NCBI RefSeq assembly: GCF_024639685.1
Contig: NZ_JAHEHX010000019.1
Location: forward strand, 544,496 to 608,495
DNA from: Polaribacter sp.
GTDB lineage: Bacteria > Bacteroidota > Bacteroidia > Flavobacteriales > Flavobacteriaceae
Direction: 5' to 3'
DNA: 64,000 nt
Shown piece after piece: positions 1-7,864 of the stretch. The position numbers were made by a program, and so were the translations under genes. The stretch's first letter is position 1. Every line of letters begins with the position of its first letter. The notes beneath the pieces were generated by a model that had not been told where the DNA came from, did no database searches, and saw only the letters and a list, made by a program, of their open reading frames with translations.

Positions 1-1
1 T

Positions 2-592
2 GTTGTTTATGGGATGACTATAGGTGAATATGGACAAATGATAAATGGAGAAAAATGGTTAAAAAACGGAATTCAATGTGATTTAGAAGTGATTCCACTA
101 AAAAATTACAATCATAATTCCAATTATAGTTTAACAATTAGACCATCACCAAACTTACCAAATGACAAGTCTATAAACCTCTATCCTAGTTTAGGTTTTT
201 TCGAAGGGACAACTATAAACGCTGGTAGAGGAACTAAGTTTCAATTCCAAAGATATGGGGCTCCTTATTTTCCAAAAACAGATTTTAACTATACTCCTCA
301 AGCAAATTTTGGAGCAAAGTATCCTAAACATAAAAACAAAACTTGTTATGGAGTAGATGTATCTGATACAGAAAAATTATCAGCAATAAATTTAGAATGG
401 TTAATAGATGCTTATCAAAAAACACCAAAAAACGAGATTTTTTTTGGTAGTACTTTTACCATTCATGCAGGTAATACAAAATTACAACGCCAAATAGAAA
501 AAGGTTTATCAGCAAAAGAAATTCGCGGAATTTGGCAGAAAGATTTAGAGGAATTCAAAAAAATTAGAAGTAAATACTTAATCTACAAGTAA
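2..592 (+). CDS. C-terminal part of DUF1343 / NamZ-type exo-beta-N-acetylmuramidase (5' end outside window)
   Basis: The reading frame is open from the left edge (it reads VVYGMTIGEYGQMINGE), so the gene starts upstream of the window; the ATG at 14 is internal. The family (DUF1343, characterised as NamZ) removes terminal N-acetylmuramic acid from peptidoglycan fragments in the periplasm, for cell-wall recycling. Visible family landmarks are YGMTIGEY..MINGE..WL at the start, a RPSPNLP segment, YPSLGFFEGT, and GRGT..FQ..GAP in the C-terminal half. The signal peptide and N-terminal catalytic half cannot be seen. It converges with the next gene, leaving one base between the two stops. Confidence 0.85.
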   Translation, partial: VVYGMTIGEYGQMINGEKWLKNGIQCDLEVIPLKNYNHNSNYSLTIRPSPNLPNDKSINLYPSLGFFEGTTINAGRGTKFQFQRYGAPYFPKTDFNYTPQANFGAKYPKHKNKTCYGVDVSDTEKLSAINLEWLIDAYQKTPKNEIFFGSTFTIHAGNTKLQRQIEKGLSAKEIRGIWQKDLEEFKKIRSKYLIYK

Positions 593-593
593 T

Positions 594-1118
594 TTATTTT
601 CTCTTTTTCTTCACATTATACTCATATGGTAAAGCCTTTTTCAAGTTTTCTACTATTGCATAAGTTGCAGGACAAACAAATATATTTGCAATAGTTAAAT
701 CGGTAATCTGTATAAATTTCTTTCGGTTCGTATGAGGGTACTCTGAACATGCTTTTGGACGAACATCGTAAATAAAACATGTATTATCGGATTCGTCTAA
801 AAAAACACAAGGAGACGATTTTAGCACCATAAAATCATCTGTATCTCTCTCAAGGTATTGATTTGTAAAAACGGCAACCTTCATTTTTAAATGCTTTGCG
901 ATCCTTTCTATATCCTTTACTGTGAATATAGGACTAGTTGTTTTACAACAATTACCACAGGCCAAACAATCAGTTTTTTTAAACTCCTTATCATGCAATT
1001 CTTGCATCACATAATCTAAATTCTTAGGAGTACGCTTTCTTAAGTTTGCAAAATACTTTTTGTTTTCTTTATGTGCTTCTTTAGCTAAACTTGGTAATTG
1101 TTCTACTTGTTTTTGCAT
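594..1118 (-). CDS. YkgJ family cysteine-cluster protein (putative Zn/Fe-chelating domain)
   Basis: A 174-residue protein with the signature of the putative zinc- or iron-chelating family (YkgJ, UPF0153). CLACGNCC lies near residue 54, a CVFLD..DNTC..Y..RP..C..YP segment around residues 104-128, and a late Cys near 150. There is no signal peptide or membrane segment, so it is probably cytoplasmic. The family binds metal through these cysteines, but the biochemical role is unsettled. It is transcribed alone, divergently from argS. The family call is firm and the function is open. Confidence 0.85.
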   Translation of the reverse strand: MQKQVEQLPSLAKEAHKENKKYFANLRKRTPKNLDYVMQELHDKEFKKTDCLACGNCCKTTSPIFTVKDIERIAKHLKMKVAVFTNQYLERDTDDFMVLKSSPCVFLDESDNTCFIYDVRPKACSEYPHTNRKKFIQITDLTIANIFVCPATYAIVENLKKALPYEYNVKKKRK

Positions 1119-1195
1119 CCGATAAAATTACAATAATTCCCTTTAAAAATATGCTTATTTTGTGTATTTTCGCATCTTAATTTTTTAAGGGGTTT

Positions 1196-2971
1196 ATGAA
1201 TATTCAGCACATAATAGAAAACAGCGTAAAAAAAGGTTTTTCAACCTTATATTATACAGAAATTCCTTCAGTAGAATTCCAAGCAACTCGCAAAGAATTC
1301 GAAGGCGATATTACTGTTGTTGTTTTTCCAATGTTACGTTTTAAGAAAGGTAACCCTCTTCAAATAGGAGAAGATTTAGGAAAATACCTAGTAGAGAATG
1401 TTACAGAAATCAACAATTATAATGTAGTAAAAGGCTTCTTGAACCTAGTAGTTGCAGATGCTTTTTATTTAGATTTTTTCAATTCTATCTATAATGAAGC
1501 AAATTTTGGAACTGTTGCTCAAAAAGATGATGAAAAAGCAATTATGGTAGAGTATTCGTCTCCTAACACAAACAAACCTTTACACTTAGGTCATGTTCGT
1601 AATAATTTATTAGGATTTTCAGTTTCTGAAATTATAAAAGCGGCTGGTAAAAAAGTGTATAAAACTCAAATTATAAACGATAGAGGAATTCATATCTGTA
1701 AGTCTATGCTGGCTTGGCAAAAATTTGGAGAAGGTGAAACACCTGAATCTACAGGTTTAAAAGGTGATAAGCTAGTTGGGAATTATTATGTAAAATTTGA
1801 CCAAGAATACAAAAAAGAAATTGCACAACTAATAGCTGAAGGTAAAACTGAAGAGGAGGCTAAAAAAGAAGCTCCTTTATTAGTAGAAGCTCAAGAAATG
1901 CTTAGAAAATGGGAAGCAGGAAATAAAGTTATAGTTTCACTTTGGAAAGAGATGAATGGTTGGGTTTATGATGGTTTTGATACTACTTATAAAAATATGG
2001 GTGTAGATTTTGATACACTTTATTACGAAAGTGATACTTATTTATTAGGTAAAGATGTTGTTGCGCAAGGCATAGAAAAAAGAGTATTTTTCAAGAAAGA
2101 AGATGGTTCTGTTTGGTGTGATTTAACTGATGAAGGTTTGGATGAAAAAATTGTTTTACGTTCAGATGGCACAGCAGTTTATATGACACAAGATATTGGT
2201 ACTGCTATACAACGTGTAAAAGATTTTGAAGATGTTGGTGGTATGGTTTATACTGTTGGTAATGAGCAAGATTATCATTTTCAGGTGTTATTTTTGATAT
2301 TAAAAAAACTAGGTTTTGATTGGGCAAAACAATTGCACCATTTAAGTTATGGAATGGTAGATTTACCTTCTGGTAAAATGAAATCTAGAGAGGGTACTGT
2401 AGTTGATGCAGACGATTTAATGTTAGAAATGACTGCTACTGCAAAAGAAATTTCTGAAGAACTTGGAAAACTAGATGGGTATTCTGAAAATGAAAAAAAT
2501 GAATTGTACAAAACAATTGGTTTAGGAGCGTTAAAGTATTTTGTTCTAAAGGTAGACCCGAAAAAAAGAATCTTGTTTGACCCAAAATCTTCAGTAGATT
2601 TTCAAGGAAATACTGGACCTTTTATACAGTACACTTATGCTAGAATTCAATCTATCATAAGAAAATCTACATTTGATTATTCTAATTCAGTAACTATAGA
2701 TTTACACGAAAAGGAAAAGGAATTGCTTAAACAATTGGCATTGTTCCCAGAAACTATTCAGCAAGCAGCAGCAAATTACTCACCTGCTGTAGTTGCAAAT
2801 TACACATACGATTTAGTTAAGGAATTCAATTCATTTTATCAAAATGTATCTATTTTAGGAGAAGAAAATCAAGACAAGAAAATATTTAGAGTTCAATTAT
2901 CTAAAAAAGTAGCAGATACTATTAAAATTGCATTTTCATTATTAGGAATTCAAGTTCCTGAAAGAATGTAA
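1196..2971 (+). CDS. argS: arginyl-tRNA synthetase
   Basis: A class I aminoacyl-tRNA synthetase that charges tRNA-Arg in the cytoplasm. The 591 residues are the usual length. In order it has an N-terminal additional domain (about 1-105), the HIGH motif as HLGH at 130-133 within NTNKPLHLGHVRNN, the catalytic Rossmann fold with insertion, MKSREGT in the KMSKS position (a variant normal for ArgRS), and a C-terminal DALR anticodon-binding domain ending in ALSLLGIQVPERM-type sequence. It starts at ATG 1196, after an A/G-rich stretch. It appears monocistronic, with lpdA 82 bp downstream. Confidence 0.97.
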   Translation: MNIQHIIENSVKKGFSTLYYTEIPSVEFQATRKEFEGDITVVVFPMLRFKKGNPLQIGEDLGKYLVENVTEINNYNVVKGFLNLVVADAFYLDFFNSIYNEANFGTVAQKDDEKAIMVEYSSPNTNKPLHLGHVRNNLLGFSVSEIIKAAGKKVYKTQIINDRGIHICKSMLAWQKFGEGETPESTGLKGDKLVGNYYVKFDQEYKKEIAQLIAEGKTEEEAKKEAPLLVEAQEMLRKWEAGNKVIVSLWKEMNGWVYDGFDTTYKNMGVDFDTLYYESDTYLLGKDVVAQGIEKRVFFKKEDGSVWCDLTDEGLDEKIVLRSDGTAVYMTQDIGTAIQRVKDFEDVGGMVYTVGNEQDYHFQVLFLILKKLGFDWAKQLHHLSYGMVDLPSGKMKSREGTVVDADDLMLEMTATAKEISEELGKLDGYSENEKNELYKTIGLGALKYFVLKVDPKKRILFDPKSSVDFQGNTGPFIQYTYARIQSIIRKSTFDYSNSVTIDLHEKEKELLKQLALFPETIQQAAANYSPAVVANYTYDLVKEFNSFYQNVSILGEENQDKKIFRVQLSKKVADTIKIAFSLLGIQVPERM

Positions 2972-3010
2972 CAATAAAAAGTAAAACTTTTAAATTCAAC
3001 AATCATTGTT

Positions 3011-3018
3011 TAATTTTG
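3011..3018 (+). promoter_or_regulatory. candidate -7 box (TAATTTTG) upstream of lpdA
   Basis: TAATTTTG fits the Bacteroidota -7 consensus TAnnTTTG and lies 35 bases before the lpdA ATG. No exact TTTG -33 element is visible at the expected distance, so this is a one-box match only. Confidence 0.4.
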
Positions 3019-3053
3019 TCACGTTATAAAGACCAAATAAGAAAAAATATAAA

Positions 3054-4442
3054 ATGAAATACGACATCATCATTATTGGAAGTGGACCTGGAGGATATGT
3101 AACAGGAATTAGAGCATCTCAACTAGGTTTTAAAGTAGCAATAGTAGAAAAAGAATCTTTAGGAGGTATTTGTTTAAACTGGGGTTGTATTCCTACAAAA
3201 GCACTATTAAAATCTGCTCAAGTTTACGACTACCTTAAGCACGTAGATGAATATGGTTTAAAAGCTGAAGTTATAGATAAAGATTTTAATGCCGTAATAA
3301 AAAGAAGTAGAGGGGTTGCAGACGGTATGAGTAAAGGTGTGCAATTCTTAATGAAAAAAAATAAAATTGATATAATAAACGGTTTTGGTAAAATAAAAAC
3401 TGGAAAAAAAGTAGCTGTTACTGCAGAAGATGGTAGTGTTACAGAATACTCTGCAGATAACATAATTATTGCAACTGGAGCACGTTCTAGAGAATTACCT
3501 AACCTTCCACAAGATGGGGGAAAAGTAATTGGGTATAGAAAGGCAATGACATTGCCTAAACAACCAAAATCAATGATTGTAGTTGGTTCTGGTGCAATTG
3601 GTGTAGAGTTCGCTCATTTTTACAATACTATGGGCACAGAAGTTACAATTGTAGAGTACATGCCAAACCTTGTGCCAGTCGAGGATATTGATATTTCTAA
3701 ACAATTTGAACGCTCTATTAAAAAATCTGGTATAAAAGTAATGACTAATTCTTCAGTTGAATCTGTAGATACTAGTGGTAAAGGAGTAGTTGCAACTGTA
3801 AAGACTAAAAAGGGTGAAGAAAAACTTGAAGCTGATGTTTTATTATCTGCAGTTGGAATAAAATCGAATATAGAAAATATAGGATTAGAAGATGTAGGTA
3901 TTATCGTAGATAGAGATAAAATTTTAGTGAACGATTACTACCAAACAAATATTCCAGGTTATTATGCTATTGGAGATGTTGTTCCTGGACAAGCTCTAGC
4001 ACATGTTGCCTCTGCAGAAGGTATTACTTGTGTAGAAAAATTAGCGGGTTTACATGTAGAACCAATTGATTATGGAAATGTTCCTGGATGTACTTATGCT
4101 ACTCCAGAAATTGCATCTGTTGGATTAACAGAAGCAAAAGCAAAAGAAGCTGGGTACGATTTAAAGGTTGGTAAATTTCCTTTTTCTGCCTCAGGAAAAG
4201 CAAAAGCTGCAGGAACTCCTGATGGTTTTGTAAAAGTAATTTTTGACGCAAAGTATGGAGAATGGCTTGGTTGCCATATGATTGGAGCTGGTGTAACAGA
4301 CATGATTGCAGAAGCTGTACTAGGAAGAAAACTAGAAACAACAGGGCATGAAGTACTAAAAACAATACACCCCCACCCTACTATGAGTGAAGCAGTTATG
4401 GAAGCAGTTGCTGATGCCTATGATGAAGTTATTCATCTATAG
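3054..4442 (+). CDS. lpdA: dihydrolipoyl dehydrogenase (E3)
   Basis: A FAD/NAD disulfide oxidoreductase that reoxidises the dihydrolipoyl groups of 2-oxoacid dehydrogenase complexes. The 462 residues are full length. Visible elements are the FAD-binding GSGPGG at 9-14, the redox-active pair C40/C45 in GGICLNWGC, an NAD-binding GSGAIG near residue 179, AIGD of the second FAD contact near 307, and the C-terminal HPHPTMSE with catalytic His441 and Glu446. A matching E2 subunit is encoded far away, at 44720-46060. It stands alone in this direction. Confidence 0.96.
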   Translation: MKYDIIIIGSGPGGYVTGIRASQLGFKVAIVEKESLGGICLNWGCIPTKALLKSAQVYDYLKHVDEYGLKAEVIDKDFNAVIKRSRGVADGMSKGVQFLMKKNKIDIINGFGKIKTGKKVAVTAEDGSVTEYSADNIIIATGARSRELPNLPQDGGKVIGYRKAMTLPKQPKSMIVVGSGAIGVEFAHFYNTMGTEVTIVEYMPNLVPVEDIDISKQFERSIKKSGIKVMTNSSVESVDTSGKGVVATVKTKKGEEKLEADVLLSAVGIKSNIENIGLEDVGIIVDRDKILVNDYYQTNIPGYYAIGDVVPGQALAHVASAEGITCVEKLAGLHVEPIDYGNVPGCTYATPEIASVGLTEAKAKEAGYDLKVGKFPFSASGKAKAAGTPDGFVKVIFDAKYGEWLGCHMIGAGVTDMIAEAVLGRKLETTGHEVLKTIHPHPTMSEAVMEAVADAYDEVIHL

Positions 4443-4474
4443 ATTTTGACAGTTCAAAAAAAAAATAATCTTAA

Positions 4475-4600
4475 AAGAATTATCACAGTATTTTTGAAGA
4501 AATATATTTAGATAGAAGAAAAGCTAAAATGGGAAGTGAAGTCGATGGAGATTTAACACAACAAGGCTATTACATAGACAATGAAAAGACAGTTAGATAA
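4475..4600 (+). pseudogene. unidentified coding remnant downstream of lpdA
   Basis: An open frame of 41 codons with protein-like composition lies between lpdA and the next gene. Its only ATG (4529) would give a 23-residue peptide, MGSEVDGDLTQQGYYIDNE.., ending at TAA 4600. The charged, non-repetitive sequence looks like the C-terminal tail of a lost gene rather than noise, but I cannot name the family. It is too short for a firm call. Confidence 0.3.
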
Positions 4601-4615
4601 TATTTAATATTTTTT

Positions 4616-5218
4616 TTGATTACAAATATCCCAAAATTTAGAAGTATTCTTTTTAAAGCACTACTTAAACTTGTTATTGCAGGATGTTTTATTGGTCTTT
4701 TTAAAAAGCATGATTTGGCTATTGCTGTTCTTTTAATGGTTAAAATATGCTACAATTGTTACAAAGAAATACTAGCACCTAAAAAAAATAAAAACTGGCT
4801 TCTACTTATAGGAATGTTTTTAACTGGCTTTGGCGGAATTGTTGGAGAAACCTGGGGTGTTACCAATGGATATTGGGAATATCATGAAGTAACAAAATCA
4901 ATACCTTTATGGGTCCCTTTTGCTTGGATGTTAGTTTTTCACTTCTTGTACAAACTAGAGAGTAATTTAATTACACTTTTAGAAGAACAAACGCAAAAAA
5001 AAAAAATTCTACTCGCTATAATTTTAGCACTTGTTTTACCTGCCTTTAGTGAAGTTATTACAATTCAATTAGGAGTTTGGACCTACTATTGGCCTTATCA
5101 AATTTTTGGAGTGCCTTTATATGCATTTCTGTGTTTACTTTTTGTGCATATGTTGGTCTATATCATTTTACACTTTATATGTAAGAGGTATAAAATAAAC
5201 GATATTGTCTATCACTAA
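4616..5218 (+). CDS. multi-pass membrane protein of unknown function
   Basis: A 200-residue hydrophobic protein with about six transmembrane segments. I start it at TTG 4616 because an in-frame stop lies at 4598-4600 and the first ATG is about 40 residues further in. It contains an internal two-fold motif: GETWGVTNGYWEYH..IPLWVPFAW around residues 80-105, and SEVITIQLGVWTYYW..FGVPLYAF around 145-170. The E..G...YW.Y...G/IPL pattern faintly recalls carotenoid-modifying membrane proteins of the CruF type, but I would not assign that. Its end overlaps the rlmF stop on the other strand by four bases. Confidence 0.6.
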   Translation: MITNIPKFRSILFKALLKLVIAGCFIGLFKKHDLAIAVLLMVKICYNCYKEILAPKKNKNWLLLIGMFLTGFGGIVGETWGVTNGYWEYHEVTKSIPLWVPFAWMLVFHFLYKLESNLITLLEEQTQKKKILLAIILALVLPAFSEVITIQLGVWTYYWPYQIFGVPLYAFLCLLFVHMLVYIILHFICKRYKINDIVYH

Positions 5219-6069
5219 AATCTCCAACAAGCTATTCTTGTCACTTTATTTCCTTGTTGCATAGGAATTACCTTAAATTCTTTAACACCTAGTTTTTTAG
5301 AAGAAGATTGTAAACTTTCTATATTATCTTTCTTAGAAACTAAGCTTGTAAACCATTTACTTTTTTTAGGCTGAAGAGAACTTTCATATAAATAGGTGTG
5401 CAAAAATGCCTTTTCACCTCCTACATACCAAAGTTCATTGTTATTACCAGAAAAATTTCGAACAGCATTATTCCCTAAATTTCTACTTTTCCTTTTATTC
5501 GCACCTTGCGCTTCTTCTGCAGATTTATAAAAAGGAGGATTACACATTGTAGCAGAAAAGGAATCAACATCTTCCAAAATATCTTTTAAAATATGTGCTT
5601 CATTAAACTGCTGACGCAATTCTATTTGGTCTGTAAAGTTATTGTCATCTATAATTTCTTGAGCAGTATCTAATGAATCTAAATCAATATCTGTTGCTAC
5701 AAACTTCCAATTATATTCTGCAACTCCTAAAAGCGGATAAATACAAGTTGCACCTGTACCAATATCTAAAATTTTAATCTCTTTTTCATCTAACAATAAA
5801 TCCTTTAAATGATGAATATAATCTAATCTTCCAGGTATTGGAGGACACAAATTTTCATCTGGAAAATCCCAAACAGAAATAGTATCATAAGAGAATAGTA
5901 AAGCTTTATTTAATTCTTTTACAGCAATTGGATTCGAAAAATCGATAGTAACAGAATCGTATGTATTGGTGATTACAAATTCTTTTAAATTAGGATTTTG
6001 TTTCACTAACAAATTTAAATCATACCCTTGATTAAATCTGTTTTTTGGATGAAGGCCTTTGTTTTTCAT
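5215..6069 (-). CDS. rlmF: 23S rRNA (adenine(1618)-N6)-methyltransferase RlmF
   Basis: An S-adenosylmethionine-dependent methyltransferase that modifies A1618 (E. coli numbering) of 23S rRNA. The 284 residues match the family. The N-terminus MKNKGLHPKNRFNQGYD is characteristic, and KEIKILDIGTGATCIYPLLG is the SAM-binding loop. MCNPPF near residue 175 is the N6-adenine NPPF/Y catalytic motif. It follows bshC directly, sharing one base (6069), so the two are probably co-transcribed. Confidence 0.93.
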   Translation of the reverse strand: MKNKGLHPKNRFNQGYDLNLLVKQNPNLKEFVITNTYDSVTIDFSNPIAVKELNKALLFSYDTISVWDFPDENLCPPIPGRLDYIHHLKDLLLDEKEIKILDIGTGATCIYPLLGVAEYNWKFVATDIDLDSLDTAQEIIDDNNFTDQIELRQQFNEAHILKDILEDVDSFSATMCNPPFYKSAEEAQGANKRKSRNLGNNAVRNFSGNNNELWYVGGEKAFLHTYLYESSLQPKKSKWFTSLVSKKDNIESLQSSSKKLGVKEFKVIPMQQGNKVTRIACWRF

Positions 6070-7661
6070 TAAATTTCTAAGATTGTAAATTCTAATTGTA
6101 AAGGCTTTAACTCCTCTTTTAATATTGCTAAAAATGATGCTCCGTATTCTAAATAATAGTTAGAAAAATTACGTTGACGTTCTTCTAAAGATTCATTAGG
6201 TAAAATTTCATTTTGTAAGAGAGTAATTCTGTCTACCAAGTCTTTTTGTCGTCTTTTTTCTGCTTTTAGCAATCGTTTTTCAAGGTTTTCTAAACCTTTT
6301 ATTTGCTTTCTTTCTTGTGCATTAACCGCATTTAAAAAAGTAACATCTGTTTTTTGAGCAACCTCTTTTAAATCTTTAAACTGCGATTTTAAAAATTCAA
6401 TTTTTGCTGAAAAATCAGTTTCTATAGATGTATTTGTAATCACTTTCTGAGAAATTAAATCAAACTGATTTAAAAATAATTTCTTTTTAGAAATAGTAAG
6501 TTTATCTAATTTTCTAGATTGTTTGTTAGTTATAACTTGCACTGAGTTTCTTAGTAATAAAATCGGAAAAGGAACTTGTACCTTATTAAAATATGCTTTT
6601 AGTTCTAACCAGTAAGCTAATTCTCCTCCTCCACCAATATAACAGAGATTAGGTAAAATCACTTCTTGATATAAAGGTCTCATTATTACATTAGGAGAAA
6701 ATGCTAAAGGATTATTAGTGACCTCTGCCAATATTTCGTCTTTCGTAAACGTAATTTCTGTGTTGTTTACTTTATAAGTATCATTTTCAAAAATGATTCT
6801 TTCTCTAAAATCATCGCCCAAATAAAATAAGTTGATTTCTCTTGGGTTAACTTGTATTTTATAATTTTTCTCTAATTCTTCTATAGATTTTGTAACTGCA
6901 GTGAAAGAAGTTTCTTCTTGCAACTCCTGTTTTATAAATGGCGTAAATAGATTTTTTAAAGCTACATCATCACTATCAACAATAATTAAACCATACGTTT
7001 TAAAAATTTCATTGACTATAAAACGTGTAGCATCTGCTAAATTTTGGTGTTCTAAATATCCTTTAGAAAAAAGATTTTTTAAATATTCCGCATTTTTTGA
7101 ATTCCCTAAATGATTTGAAAATACCTGAAACACTTCTTCTAAACCTTCAGTAGAGAATCGACCTACAGCTCCTCCATCATTTCTATTCCAAGTTACTTTT
7201 TTACCATCAAAATTAAAATAGTTAATCTCTTCAAAATCATGATCTTCTGTAGCCATCCAATAAATGGGTACAAAGTTTTTGTCTGGAAATTTATCAGACA
7301 ATTCTTCACATAAGTTTATGGTAGAAAATATTTTATATAAAAAATATAATGGGCCTGTAAAAAGATTTAATTGATGCCCAGTTGTAATGGTGAATGTTTC
7401 TTTCTTTCTAAGTAACTCAATATTTTCTTTTGTAGCTTCAGAGATACTAAACTCATCATATTGTTGCGTTAGAGCATTCGCTAAAATTGTTCTATTTTCT
7501 GAAGAAAATGATTTTTCCTTTTCTATAATCTGATTCTGAAATCCTTCTAAATTTGGAAAATTATTATAATAAGGTTTTAAGTTTTTATTTTGCTCCAAAT
7601 AATGATGCATTATTTCTGAAAAAAAGCCTGTTTCTTGAAAAGGGATGTGTGTTACTTTCAT
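6069..7661 (-). CDS. bshC: bacillithiol biosynthesis cysteine-adding enzyme BshC
   Basis: BshC adds cysteine to glucosaminyl malate in the last step of bacillithiol synthesis in the cytoplasm. The open frame extends to 7688, but I choose ATG 7661 (530 residues) because the family starts MKVTHIPF and AAAGGAG lies nine bases before this ATG. Features are the TTGHQLNLFTGPLYFLYK segment near residue 100, YWMATEDHDFEEINYF near 135, and a long C-terminal coiled coil (about 370-480) typical of BshC. No bshA or bshB is in the window. Confidence 0.94.
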   Translation of the reverse strand: MKVTHIPFQETGFFSEIMHHYLEQNKNLKPYYNNFPNLEGFQNQIIEKEKSFSSENRTILANALTQQYDEFSISEATKENIELLRKKETFTITTGHQLNLFTGPLYFLYKIFSTINLCEELSDKFPDKNFVPIYWMATEDHDFEEINYFNFDGKKVTWNRNDGGAVGRFSTEGLEEVFQVFSNHLGNSKNAEYLKNLFSKGYLEHQNLADATRFIVNEIFKTYGLIIVDSDDVALKNLFTPFIKQELQEETSFTAVTKSIEELEKNYKIQVNPREINLFYLGDDFRERIIFENDTYKVNNTEITFTKDEILAEVTNNPLAFSPNVIMRPLYQEVILPNLCYIGGGGELAYWLELKAYFNKVQVPFPILLLRNSVQVITNKQSRKLDKLTISKKKLFLNQFDLISQKVITNTSIETDFSAKIEFLKSQFKDLKEVAQKTDVTFLNAVNAQERKQIKGLENLEKRLLKAEKRRQKDLVDRITLLQNEILPNESLEERQRNFSNYYLEYGASFLAILKEELKPLQLEFTILEI

Positions 7662-7835
7662 AATTAATAACTCCTTTTTTTGCAACACTCAGAATCTGAC
7701 ATAGAAATCGTATAGTTTGGTTAAATTTTCGATAAAAATACAACTATTTTAAGTGATTTTAAAAAATGTAAAACGCTCTAACATATTTTTAACTCCTTCC
7801 TTAAATGCTTACTGTAATTAGTAAATTATATTGCT

Positions 7836-7843
7836 TACTTTTG
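7836..7843 (+). promoter_or_regulatory. candidate -7 box (TACTTTTG) upstream of the M14 peptidase
   Basis: TACTTTTG fits TAnnTTTG and lies 21 bases before ATG 7865. It falls inside the longest open frame (which begins 7805) and so supports the inner start codon. No clear -33 TTTG is seen. Confidence 0.4.
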
Positions 7844-7864
7844 GTGAAATTCAAATTTAAATTC

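Noticed and set aside
4094..4365. Two overlapping Leu/Gln-rich ORFs antisense to lpdA
   Set aside because: Low-complexity shadows of well-conserved lpdA codons on the opposite strand.
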